DNA of 64,000 nucleotides from Hyphomicrobiales bacterium (GCA_900471605.1 UCEY01000001.1:62001-126000); one strand, 5' to 3'; positions 1 through 7,797 are shown, counted from the stretch's first letter. Notes: generated from the letters alone by a model not told the origin. A program made the numbers and translations.

Positions 1-582
1 GCGGTGTTCTTCGAGCGGATCGCCGGGCAAGGTGTCTTTTTCCTCATCGCCACCTTCGGCGTCATGCTGTGGCCGCTTCTGGGCGGAGCGATGATCCCTG
101 AAGATCTGCGCCATCTTTTCACCGGTTTTGCGCTCGCCGTCGCAAGCCTCGCCTTTGTGTTTCTGCTGGCACTCTCTTTCCCGCCACGCCGCGCGCAACC
201 TCGGCTCTCCCGAATGAAGGCCGCGATGGCGCAGGTCTTCCTCCGGGATCGGGCCTGGATCGCTCAGACGCTGCTCAGCATCGCCATCGTCGCAAGCTAT
301 ATCGCGATGTTCATGCTCGCATCGGCGGCCGTCGGCGCGCCCTTGCCGGCGCTCGCAGCCGTCACCGCGATCCCGCTCTGTCTGCTGACGATGCTGATCC
401 CCGCAACCATTGCCGGCTGGGGCGCCAGAGAAGCCGCGGCGGCGGCGCTCTGGCCGCTCATCGGTCATGCCGCGTCCGACGGCGTCGCCGCCAGCATCCT
501 CTACGGCATCCTCGCACTTGTCGGCGCCGCACCCGGACTGGTGTTCATTCCGGCGGTATTTTCCCGCAGGCGGAAACGCTAA
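1..582 (+). CDS. YbhN/LPG-synthase-type flippase-like membrane protein (3' part)
   Basis: The reading frame is open from the first base of the window, so the true start lies upstream and only the C-terminal 190 or so residues are seen. They form about five hydrophobic segments, begin with an FFERIAG stretch, and contain IPATIAGWGAREAA followed by a small-residue-rich helix. An ER motif and a GxGxREA-like segment are typical of the YbhN/AglD (PF03706) transmembrane family, which also forms the membrane part of lysylphosphatidylglycerol synthases. The protein should sit in the inner membrane. The substrate cannot be read from the sequence. It lies next to, but in opposite orientation from, a CDP-alcohol phosphatidyltransferase, which makes a role in lipid handling plausible but unproven. 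Confidence 0.6.
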   Translation, partial: AVFFERIAGQGVFFLIATFGVMLWPLLGGAMIPEDLRHLFTGFALAVASLAFVFLLALSFPPRRAQPRLSRMKAAMAQVFLRDRAWIAQTLLSIAIVASYIAMFMLASAAVGAPLPALAAVTAIPLCLLTMLIPATIAGWGAREAAAAALWPLIGHAASDGVAASILYGILALVGAAPGLVFIPAVFSRRRKR

Positions 583-585
583 GCT

Positions 586-1335
586 TCAGGCCGCCAGCCG
601 CGCATAGATATCGCCGGACGAGGTCTGCCCGGAAAGGCCGGAAAGCTCGCCGAGCATGACGTCGGCTCCAACCCATTCATCGTGGACGAACCGATGCCGC
701 TCGCCCTCGACCCGGTTGAATCGATAGGGACCGAGTTGCCGTAAATGGCCGATCGCCTCTTCGGCGATTTCCATCGTCGCAGGAATGTATTCGAATGCGA
801 TCAGCGGGATGGGATGGTGCAGCCCGGCGATGATATCCGCCTCCGCGCCCTCCACGTCGATCTTGCAGAAGGCGGGCAGCCCGTATTCCCCGATCAGGGC
901 ATCGAGCGTCGTCATCTCCACCCGCTCGATCCGGTCCCAGGTGACGTTGCGGAAACCGGAAGTCTTGCCGACTTTGGATATCCAGGACGAGGAAATGCTG
1001 GTCACGGTCGGGTGGCGGCTGGAAATGTGCAGGTCGACACTGCCAGGCTCCCTGCCGACCGCCTTGCGTATCAGCGTCAAGTCCTCGCCCGCAAACGATC
1101 TGGCGATGAAATCCGCAAATACCGGCTGCGGCTCCAATGCGATGATCCTGGCGCCAAGCGACAGGAGCGTGCGGCTCCGGCTGCCGGCATGCGCGCCGAC
1201 GTCGAAAACGAGCGCCCCCGGGCCGACAAGCCCCGCATAAAAGCGCTTCAGCGAAGAACGTCGCCACGGCTGCCCGTAATAGATCAGCAACGAACGCGTG
1301 AGCCCGAGCGAAGCGGAAAAATCAGGCCGCGGCAT
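586..1335 (-). CDS. FkbM family SAM-dependent methyltransferase
   Basis: The protein has 249 residues. The SAM-binding motif I is VFDVGAHAG (about residues 43-51), and the family signature KIDVEGAE lies at 158-165. Both are diagnostic of FkbM-type O-methyltransferases (Methyltransf_21), which often methylate sugars or natural products. The 5' end overlaps the upstream CDP-alcohol phosphatidyltransferase by 14 bases, so the two genes very probably share a transcript. The 3' end stops only 3 bases from the convergent membrane-protein gene. The methylated substrate is unknown. Family assignment is strong, specific role is open. Confidence 0.85.
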   Translation of the reverse strand: MPRPDFSASLGLTRSLLIYYGQPWRRSSLKRFYAGLVGPGALVFDVGAHAGSRSRTLLSLGARIIALEPQPVFADFIARSFAGEDLTLIRKAVGREPGSVDLHISSRHPTVTSISSSWISKVGKTSGFRNVTWDRIERVEMTTLDALIGEYGLPAFCKIDVEGAEADIIAGLHHPIPLIAFEYIPATMEIAEEAIGHLRQLGPYRFNRVEGERHRFVHDEWVGADVMLGELSGLSGQTSSGDIYARLAA

Positions 1336-2152
1336 GATGTCTGCTCGCGTTCACGAGGAAGATCACATCCACGGCGAAGGAATAGGTGAGCAGGGCGAGC
1401 GCGGCAGCCGCAAGCAGGGTGGAAGCCGGCGAGGTAACGATCGGGAACAGCATCAGACAGAGCGCCACGCCCTGCACGACACAGATCGCCTTGCGGCGCA
1501 TCGAATGCGGAAGATCGCCCTTCAGCGCCGGAAAGACCGCCTGCGCCGCCAGATAGGCATAACGCATCAGACCGATCAGCAGGACCCAAAACCCCGCCTT
1601 GCCGAGCAGCACGGCCGCGATCGACAGGAAAAGGATCAGCAACGCATCCACTTCCATGTCGAAACGCGCGCCGAACTGCGAGGCGGTACCGCTCTGCCGG
1701 GCGAGAAATCCATCGACTCCGTCCAGCGCCAGGGCGAAAGCGATCATGAAACCGAGCAGCCACAAGGCGCCCTCATCGAACCCGGTCCCGAACTGCGGCG
1801 AAGCCAGGACCAGCCCGCCCATGATGGCGGTCAGCGCCGCCCGGATCGTCGTCACGATGTTGGCAGCGCCGAAACGGGCATGTCCGTGGGTTCGCAGATT
1901 GCCGAGCGCGATGGCGGAAATCGCCGCATAGATGATGAAGGCGCAGCCAGCGGCCACCGTATCGATGCCGATCCGGTCGCCGAAGAAATGCATCGCGGCG
2001 ACCAGGGAGGCGGCAACCGTCATGGTCACCGCATAGGCATCCAGGGAGAGCAGGCGGTGGGCCTTGCGCGCCGCACGGCCGTCCACCTGCCCGACATTCA
2101 TCCAGTCAGCCATCGGATATGTTTTCCCCATCCCAAAGATGATGTGAAACAT
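1322..2152 (-). CDS. CDP-alcohol phosphatidyltransferase family protein
   Basis: The protein has 276 residues with about seven hydrophobic helices. It carries the complete CDP-alcohol phosphotransferase signature D(x2)DG(x2)AR(x8)G(x3)D(x3)D: D144, D147-G148, A151-R152, G161, D165, D169. Members transfer a phosphoalcohol from a CDP-activated donor to an acceptor alcohol in the inner membrane. Which lipid or polyol is used here is not visible. An alternative start at 2113 (MADWMN) is possible. The first gene of a minus-strand pair with the FkbM methyltransferase, it is divergent from the dehydrogenase-PTPS operon across 181 bases, so the two units may be co-regulated. Confidence 0.85.
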   Translation of the reverse strand: MFHIIFGMGKTYPMADWMNVGQVDGRAARKAHRLLSLDAYAVTMTVAASLVAAMHFFGDRIGIDTVAAGCAFIIYAAISAIALGNLRTHGHARFGAANIVTTIRAALTAIMGGLVLASPQFGTGFDEGALWLLGFMIAFALALDGVDGFLARQSGTASQFGARFDMEVDALLILFLSIAAVLLGKAGFWVLLIGLMRYAYLAAQAVFPALKGDLPHSMRRKAICVVQGVALCLMLFPIVTSPASTLLAAAALALLTYSFAVDVIFLVNASRHHAAA

Positions 2153-2333
2153 TCATGACGCTCTCCTCTCCAGGCATTACATGGAGAAGAGTACGAAAGG
2201 CAGCAAAGGTCGGATCCGCAAAAACCGCGTCAAATAAACGTGATAGCGATATCGCCCCCTCGCCGAACGACTCCCTTGTCGTCATCGTCGAAGCCTCTAG
2301 GTCTGGATTGTTATGGTGTGAAAGGTGTGACGC

Positions 2334-3335
2334 GTGACAAGGCGTGAGACGGCTCCGGATGCGGTGACGCAAAGGCACGGAAGAGCCCTCTGGATCGAGG
2401 AGACGGGGCGCTGTGCGCTTCGGCAGGAAAAGCTGCCGGCGGAATGCGCAGACGAGGTAGTCGTCCGCACGCTTTACAGCGGCATCAGCCGCGGCACCGA
2501 ATCGCTGGTTTTCGCCGGACAGGTACCGGAAAGCGAATATGAGCGCATGCGCGCGCCGCATCAGGCCGGGCGGTTCCCCTTCCCGGTGAAATATGGCTAT
2601 GCCGCCGTCGGCATTGTCGAAGAAGGGCCTGAACGCTTTGTCGGGAAAACGGTCTTCTGCCTCCATCCGCATCAGGACCGTTTTCGCGTGCCGGTCTCGG
2701 CCGTCCATCCGCTTCCGGACGGCTTGGCGCCGCACCGCGCCGTGCTGGCCGCCAATATGGAAACCGCCCTCAACATTACCTGGGATTCGGGCATCCAGCC
2801 GGGCGATCGGCTAACGGTGTTCGGCGCCGGCGTTGTCGGGCTTCTGGTCGCCTATCTCGCCTCACGGATCATCGGCACCGAAGTGGTGATTTCCGACATC
2901 GAACCGGAGCGCGCCGAAGCGGCAGAGGCTCTCGGCCTCCGTTTTTCCCTGACCGATGATGTGCCGCATGACTGCGACGTACTGATCAACGCGTCCGCTT
3001 CGGCGGATGCACTGGCGACGGCGCTCGACCACGCCGGTTTCGAAGCGCGGATCATCGAAGCGAGCTGGTATGGCGAAAGGCATGTGGAAATCCCGCTTGG
3101 GCATGCTTTCCATGCCAAGCGCCTCTCCATCATCAGCTCGCAGGTGGCCTCTCTGCCACCGGGAAGGCGCGCCCGATGGGACACCCGGCGGCGCATGGCC
3201 AAGGCGCTCCAGCTTCTTGCCGACGACCGGCTCGACCGCCTGATTTCGGGCGAGACGCCGTTCGAAACCCTCGCCGCCGATTATCCCGATATCATCGGCT
3301 CGGCCGCCACGCTCTGTCATCGCATCAGGTACTGA
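2334..3335 (+). CDS. MDR-superfamily dehydrogenase lacking zinc ligands
   Basis: The protein has 333 residues. A GroES-like N-terminal domain is followed by a Rossmann domain with GAGVVG at 164-169. Databases usually name this family zinc-binding alcohol dehydrogenase. However, the places where catalytic zinc ligands normally sit read SGISRGTE (49-56) instead of a Cys-containing motif and KYGYAAVG (86-93) instead of GHE. This resembles BchC-like, zinc-independent members. The GTG start at 2334 is chosen because AAAGGTG lies seven bases upstream. It is the first gene of a four-gene operon with a PTPS homologue, a glycosyltransferase and a methyltransferase, so it probably oxidises or reduces an intermediate of that pathway. 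Confidence 0.8.
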   Translation: MTRRETAPDAVTQRHGRALWIEETGRCALRQEKLPAECADEVVVRTLYSGISRGTESLVFAGQVPESEYERMRAPHQAGRFPFPVKYGYAAVGIVEEGPERFVGKTVFCLHPHQDRFRVPVSAVHPLPDGLAPHRAVLAANMETALNITWDSGIQPGDRLTVFGAGVVGLLVAYLASRIIGTEVVISDIEPERAEAAEALGLRFSLTDDVPHDCDVLINASASADALATALDHAGFEARIIEASWYGERHVEIPLGHAFHAKRLSIISSQVASLPPGRRARWDTRRRMAKALQLLADDRLDRLISGETPFETLAADYPDIIGSAATLCHRIRY

Positions 3336-3347
3336 AGGAAATCCCGC

Positions 3348-3746
3348 ATGTTCGCCGTCGAAGTCCGCGATCACATCATGATCGCGCATAGTTTGCCCCG
3401 CCCGGTTTTCGGCCCCGCCCAGGGCATGCACGGGGCAACCTTCGTGGTCGATGCCGCCTTCTTCACCAGCGATCTGGACGAAAACGGCCTTGCGGTGGAT
3501 ATCGGGCTTGCGAGCGACGTGCTGAAGGACGTGCTCGCGCCGCTCAACTACCAGAACCTCGACACGCTGGATATTTTCGCCGGCAAGGTGACGACCACGG
3601 AATTCCTCGCCAAGCATATCTTCGACGGCATCGCTGATGCCATCAGGAGTGGCCGGCTCGGCGATGGCGGTGCACGTATCCGCAAGCTTCGGGTGATGCT
3701 GCACGAATCCCACACCGCGCGCGGCTGGTTCGAGGCCGACCTGTGA
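3348..3746 (+). CDS. 6-pyruvoyl-tetrahydropterin synthase/QueD-like protein, catalytic residues replaced
   Basis: The protein has 132 residues and aligns by eye with QueD/PTPS along its full length. The first zinc ligand is kept (IAH, H14), as is the first His of HGH (H28). The second His of HGH is Ala (A30), the nucleophilic Cys four residues before HGH is Ala (A24), and the Asp-His pair (LDH) is Asn-Tyr (LNY, 66-68). D51 and the late Glu (E120) remain. The classical dihydroneopterin triphosphate reaction is therefore unlikely, and a different reaction or a binding role must be assumed. It lies 12 bases after the dehydrogenase and overlaps the glycosyltransferase start by 4 bases, so it is embedded in an operon. 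Confidence 0.8.
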   Translation: MFAVEVRDHIMIAHSLPRPVFGPAQGMHGATFVVDAAFFTSDLDENGLAVDIGLASDVLKDVLAPLNYQNLDTLDIFAGKVTTTEFLAKHIFDGIADAIRSGRLGDGGARIRKLRVMLHESHTARGWFEADL

Positions 3747-4786
3747 ACCGCGATCTTTATTTTGCCTATCCGGGCGATCTGGAAACCCGCACCGGCGGCT
3801 ACGGCTACGACCGGCGCGTCATCGGAGCGCTTCGCGATCTCGGCTGGAATGTCGAACTGATTTCTCTCGGCGAAGGTTTTCCCAACCCGAGCACAGGGCA
3901 GCTCCACGAGGCTGGCCGGACGCTTTCCGAACTTGCGGACAACAGCCTCGTGCTGATCGACGGGCTGGCTTTCGGCGTGCTGGACGAATGGGCATGCCGG
4001 GAGGCCGATCGCCTGAAGATCATGGCCCTCGTGCATCATCCTCTGGCGCTGGAGACGGGGCTCAATGATAGGCGCCGGGAGGCCGTGGCCCTCCGGGAAA
4101 GGGCAGCATTGGCGCAAACCCGCGGTGTTGTCGTCACCTCGCATGCCACCGCCGCCGAACTCGCCGCAAACTATGCCGTCCTCGCCGAAAAGATCGCAGT
4201 CGCCATTCCCGGCATGGACCCCGCGCCGCTCGCCGTCGGCAGCGGCGAACCGCCCCTGATCCTCAGCATCGGCACGCTGACCCGCCGCAAGGGCCACGAT
4301 GTCCTGATCGCCTCGCTCGAAAGGCTGCGAGATCTGCCATGGACCTGCCGCATCGTCGGCAGCAAGACGCTCGATCCCGGCGTGGCATCCGAAATCGAAC
4401 AACAAGTCGCACGGTCCGGGCTCGGCGACCGCATCGAACTTGCCGGCCAGATCGACGACACGCGCTCGGAATTCGCCAAGGCCGATATCTTCGCGCTGGC
4501 GAGCCGTTATGAAGGCTATGGCATGGTGTTTGCCGAAGCGCTCGCCCAGGGCCTGCCGATCGTCGGCTGCGCGACAGGGGCCGTGCCGGACGTCGTGCCG
4601 GAAAGCGCCGGTTTCCTGGTGCCGCCAGACGATCCGGAAGCGTTTGCCGCCGCTCTGCAACGGCTGCTGGAGGAACACGATACCCGTATTTCCATGGCCG
4701 ATGCCGCGGCGATCGCCGGTGCCAGGCTTCCTTCCTGGCGGGACACCGCGGTCATCATCTCCGACTTTCTGGAAAAAGTTCCATGA
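3743..4786 (+). CDS. GT4 family glycosyltransferase
   Basis: The protein has 347 residues with a GT-B fold. The donor-binding region shows LILSIGTLTRRKGHDVLI (about 172-189) and the EX7E motif, E257 and E265, within EGYGMVFAEALAQG. GT4 enzymes are retaining transferases that use nucleotide-sugar donors. The GTG start overlaps the PTPS-like gene (GTGA), which indicates translational coupling. Being between a pterin-type gene and a methyltransferase, it may glycosylate a pteridine-like acceptor. Pteridine glycosyltransferases are known from cyanobacteria, but whether this protein belongs with them cannot be decided here. No membrane segment is seen, so a cytoplasmic enzyme is expected. Confidence 0.88.
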   Translation: MNRDLYFAYPGDLETRTGGYGYDRRVIGALRDLGWNVELISLGEGFPNPSTGQLHEAGRTLSELADNSLVLIDGLAFGVLDEWACREADRLKIMALVHHPLALETGLNDRRREAVALRERAALAQTRGVVVTSHATAAELAANYAVLAEKIAVAIPGMDPAPLAVGSGEPPLILSIGTLTRRKGHDVLIASLERLRDLPWTCRIVGSKTLDPGVASEIEQQVARSGLGDRIELAGQIDDTRSEFAKADIFALASRYEGYGMVFAEALAQGLPIVGCATGAVPDVVPESAGFLVPPDDPEAFAAALQRLLEEHDTRISMADAAAIAGARLPSWRDTAVIISDFLEKVP

Positions 4787-5574
4787 GCGGCTTCGACAAG
4801 GATTGGCTGGCGCTGCGCGAACCCGCGGATGTCCGGGCTCGCAACCAAGCCTTGCTGAAGGCCGCGATCGAAGCAGCCGAAAGCACATCGGCCACAGCCA
4901 TCCTCGATATCGGCTGCGGCACCGGCTCGACCTTCCGCGCACTCTTGCCGAGACTTCGGAAGCCGGCTCACTTTCGCCTTTTCGATTATGACCCACGGCT
5001 GCTGGACGAGGCACAGCGCCTGCACGGCAATGCGGTCGAGATTATTCAGGGCGATCTTAACCAGATCGGAGCACTGCCGCTCGCCGATATCAGCCTTGTG
5101 ACCGCCTCCGCGCTCTTCGACCTCTGTTCGAAAGAGTTCATTCGCCGCTTCGTCGCCCGTCTCTCGCAAACGGCCGCCAGCCTCTATGCGGCCCTGAACT
5201 ACGATGGCCGCATGCGCTGGTCGAAGCCGCATCCGCTGGACGAGGCCGTCGTGGCGAACTTCAATGCCCACCAGCTGGGCGACAAGGGTTTCGGGTTTTC
5301 GCTGGGCCCCAGGGCATGGGAAACGCTGACTGCCTGCCTGAAAGAGGGCGGATATGCGACGACAACAGCCGAAAGCCCGTGGGTAATGACCGCAGACGAC
5401 CGCGGCCTGCAGCTGTCATTCCTCGATGGCGTGGTGCGCGCAGTGTACGAATACGCTCAGCTCGACGAGAACGAGATCCGCGACTGGGCCGATTTCCGGC
5501 GCAAGATGGTTGGTCGGGACGGGAGCCTATGCGAGGTCGGCCATCAGGATATCCTGGCGATCCGCCGCGGGTGA
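4783..5574 (+). CDS. Class I SAM-dependent methyltransferase
   Basis: The protein has 263 residues. Motif I is ILDIGCGTGS (40-49), followed by an acidic residue after FRLFDYDP, the usual SAM ribose-binding position. The ATG overlaps the glycosyltransferase stop (ATGA). It is the last gene of the dehydrogenase-PTPS-GT4 operon. Its last 48 bases overlap, on the opposite strand, the end of the RibD-type reductase gene. The acceptor is unknown. It presumably methylates the product of the same small pathway. Confidence 0.85.
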   Translation: MSGFDKDWLALREPADVRARNQALLKAAIEAAESTSATAILDIGCGTGSTFRALLPRLRKPAHFRLFDYDPRLLDEAQRLHGNAVEIIQGDLNQIGALPLADISLVTASALFDLCSKEFIRRFVARLSQTAASLYAALNYDGRMRWSKPHPLDEAVVANFNAHQLGDKGFGFSLGPRAWETLTACLKEGGYATTTAESPWVMTADDRGLQLSFLDGVVRAVYEYAQLDENEIRDWADFRRKMVGRDGSLCEVGHQDILAIRRG

Positions 5575-6456
5575 GGCGGCTTCCTGCCGGATCTCGGAAC
5601 GGAAATTGCAATCGAACACGATATCGGTGCCGATATTATAGACTTCGACGTCCGGACGGCGGGCTTCGGAAAGCCGGTCGATTGGTGAAAGCCGGATGCC
5701 GGCGGGACCCGAGCCGATGATGATGGGCGCTACCGACACATGCAGCCGATCAATCAGATGCGCGTCCACGAAACGGGAAATCGTGTTCGCGCCGCCTTCG
5801 ACAAGCACGGTCGTCAGACCGCGCTCCGCGAGGGCTTCGAGAATAGCGCGCGGAGCAAGCCCCCCATCCGTGTGACGCGGCAGCCGAATGACTTCATGCC
5901 GGATACTGCCAGAGGGCACGTCATCCGCCTGCAGAACGAGCACGGGCATGCCGCCGTCATGCAGCATCTTCGCCCGCTCCGGCATGCGGCCATTGCAATC
6001 CACCACAACCCGCACGGGACTTTTGCCGCTGACGGCGCGAACCGAAAGGCTTGGATTGTCGGCGACAACCGTTCCGACGCCGACGATCACTGCATCCACG
6101 AGCGCCCTGCACCGGTGCAGATGCGCGATCCCGTCGCATCCCGACACATCCTGGGCGTCGCCGGTCGGTGTTGCAACGCGACCGTCGAGAGACTGGCCGA
6201 CCTGCGCCAGAACCAGCGGCCTGTCCCGGATTGCGATCGGCCTGTAGAGCGCCAGGAAGGACGCATCGGCATCGGCGGGAAACGGGCTCGGGGACCCTTC
6301 ACGAAGCGAAAGCAGATGCTGCCACAGCTCTTCGGTCATCCTCACTGATCGCATATCCGCCTCGTCCTTCGGCCGAAAAGGAAAAATGCCGGCCCCTGCG
6401 AAAAGTTCCTCGCGGCCATGTTCTCCCATAGCTGTCATACGGGCGGAAAATTCCAC
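5527..6456 (-). CDS. RibD C-terminal-type (dihydrofolate reductase-like) reductase
   Basis: The protein has 309 residues. An N-terminal stretch of about 75 residues of unknown fold precedes a RibD_C domain. That domain begins VLAQVGQSLDGRVAT, contains GVGTVVADNPSL, and ends with LVEGGANTISRFVDAHLIDR. The deaminase half of RibD is absent, so this is a stand-alone reductase of the kind that reduces a ribosylated pyrimidine or pterin with NADPH. Its gene converges on the PTPS-containing operon and overlaps its end by 48 bases. The enzyme type fits a pteridine or pyrimidine pathway. A shorter start at MRSVRMTEE cannot be excluded. Confidence 0.8.
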   Translation of the reverse strand: MEFSARMTAMGEHGREELFAGAGIFPFRPKDEADMRSVRMTEELWQHLLSLREGSPSPFPADADASFLALYRPIAIRDRPLVLAQVGQSLDGRVATPTGDAQDVSGCDGIAHLHRCRALVDAVIVGVGTVVADNPSLSVRAVSGKSPVRVVVDCNGRMPERAKMLHDGGMPVLVLQADDVPSGSIRHEVIRLPRHTDGGLAPRAILEALAERGLTTVLVEGGANTISRFVDAHLIDRLHVSVAPIIIGSGPAGIRLSPIDRLSEARRPDVEVYNIGTDIVFDCNFRSEIRQEAASPAADRQDILMADLA

Positions 6457-6626
6457 CAGATCGCCAGTCCGTCAATGGTCTCGCAAAAGACGGCGCCCAT
6501 ATCGCCGGGACAGGTTGCCTATCCCTAGCAAGCAATGGCCGGTGAGCAAATATCTCACTCTAAAGCCGGAGAATCGCGAAAAGGGAAATTTGCCGGTTAA
6601 AATTGCCACCCAAAATTGAATTCCTC

Positions 6627-6655
6627 TTGAAAGTACGAAAGCGGTGCTTTATGTT
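6627..6655 (+). promoter_or_regulatory. Sigma70-type promoter of tnpB-like/pspA-yqiJ-yqiK operon
   Basis: TTGAAA at 6627-6632 and TATGTT at 6650-6655 are separated by exactly 17 bases. A start point about seven bases downstream would fall at or next to the ATG at 6663, so the message may be leaderless. No good Shine-Dalgarno sequence precedes the ATGs at 6651 and 6663, which agrees with this. Promoter prediction is by eye. Confidence 0.5.
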
Positions 6656-6662
6656 ATCATAC

Positions 6663-7793
6663 ATGGCACAGACAACGCATACCTCGATTTTGCGCTACGA
6701 GCTTGCGCCGGACGCTCAGGCCAGGCAGGCCCTCGACGAGACCTTCGTCGCCTATGCCTCCATGCTTTCCATGCTGGAGGAATTGGCGGCGGAAAAGGGC
6801 GGCGCCAATCTCGTCACCCTGCATGAATTGGCCTATGAGACCGTGCGGGAACGCACCGGCCTGCCGGCACGCCTCGTCACGCTCGGCCTGCGGGATTTCG
6901 CCGCTCGCCGCGGCCGAATGTTGGGTCCCGAGCGGTTGCCGCTGGACGACAAGCTGTTCTCGATCAAAGGACCGGCGGACCTGACGGTCGCCACAGTACG
7001 AGGACGGGTCGCCATTCCTTTCGATGTCGCCGGTTATTCGCGCGGCACCCTGAATATTTTCTCAGCTCAACTGGTTGCCCACAACGGTGGTTATCAAATC
7101 CATATAGGCGTCAATACGCATGCGGACCGAACGGAGGAAAACATGACGATGAATGAAGGCATTCTGTCCCGGATGGGACGTCTGATCGCCGGCCTCGCCA
7201 ATGCCGCTGTGGACAAGGCCGAAGGGGTCAACAAGATCGCGGTCGTCGAACAGGCCCTGCGGGAAATCGATGCCGCTGCGGACGAGGCGCGCACCGATAT
7301 CGGCAAGGCTCGCGCCGAGGAATTTCGCATCCTCAGCCGCCGGGATGAAATTGCCGCCGACATGGGCATCCTCGACGAAAAGATCCGCGTCGCCGTCTCG
7401 GCCGATCGCGACGATCTCGCCAAAGCCGGCGTCGCGCGCCAGATCGACCTCGAATCGCAGCTCGCAGCGCTCGACAAGGCGCTGACCGATGCACGGGCGC
7501 ACTTGAGCGAAGGCCAGCAGGCCCTGCAGGCTGTGCTCGCCACACGTCGGGAGGCCGAGGAAAGACTGGCCGACCTGAAACGCAGTCTTGAACGTTTTCC
7601 CGATGCAACGGCGCCGGGGCAGAAGCGCAGCCCGGTGGATGGCGCTGCCCGTGCCGCCTCGGCCGTGTCCCGGCTGACCGGCGTGCCTGCAGGAGACCGG
7701 AAAGCCAGCGCCGAACTGGACGAACTCGATCGCCTGCACCGCGAACAGGCGATCGAAGCGAGACTGGCGCAGTTCAAGACACGTCAGAACTGA
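6663..7793 (+). CDS. TnpB-like N-terminal lobe fused to PspA/IM30 protein
   Basis: One open frame encodes about 376 residues with two unrelated parts. Residues 1-160 resemble the WED/REC N-terminal half of TnpB/IS605 OrfB proteins: an opening SILRYELAPDAQARQALDET, the helix LHELAYETVRERTGLPARL (53-71), then LDDKLFSIKG, TVRGRVAIPF and a YQIHIGV strand. The similarity stops just where the RuvC nuclease domain (DxGI) should begin, so no nuclease is present. Residues 161-376 form a PspA/IM30 coiled coil that begins MTMNEGILSRMGRLIAG and lacks membrane helices. An internal Shine-Dalgarno GGAGG (7133-7137) sits five bases before the in-frame ATG at 7143, so PspA alone may also be made. Alternative starts are 6651 (ATG) and 6603 (TTG). 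The gene is four bases from yqiJ, so it belongs to a membrane-stress/flotillin operon. Confidence 0.75.
   Translation: MAQTTHTSILRYELAPDAQARQALDETFVAYASMLSMLEELAAEKGGANLVTLHELAYETVRERTGLPARLVTLGLRDFAARRGRMLGPERLPLDDKLFSIKGPADLTVATVRGRVAIPFDVAGYSRGTLNIFSAQLVAHNGGYQIHIGVNTHADRTEENMTMNEGILSRMGRLIAGLANAAVDKAEGVNKIAVVEQALREIDAAADEARTDIGKARAEEFRILSRRDEIAADMGILDEKIRVAVSADRDDLAKAGVARQIDLESQLAALDKALTDARAHLSEGQQALQAVLATRREAEERLADLKRSLERFPDATAPGQKRSPVDGAARAASAVSRLTGVPAGDRKASAELDELDRLHREQAIEARLAQFKTRQN
7133..7145 (+). promoter_or_regulatory. Internal ribosome binding site and start for PspA
   Basis: GGAGG at 7133-7137 followed by AAAAC and ATG at 7143-7145 is the best ribosome binding site of the whole frame, better than anything before the upstream starts. 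It lies in frame exactly at the border between the TnpB-like part and the PspA part. Confidence 0.6.
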
Positions 7794-7797
7794 CGCC

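Noticed and set aside
6663..7142. Active IS200/IS605 element or TnpB nuclease
   Set aside because: No RuvC domain, no TnpA gene, no subterminal hairpin ends and no target-site remnant were found. The region reads as a domesticated fragment.
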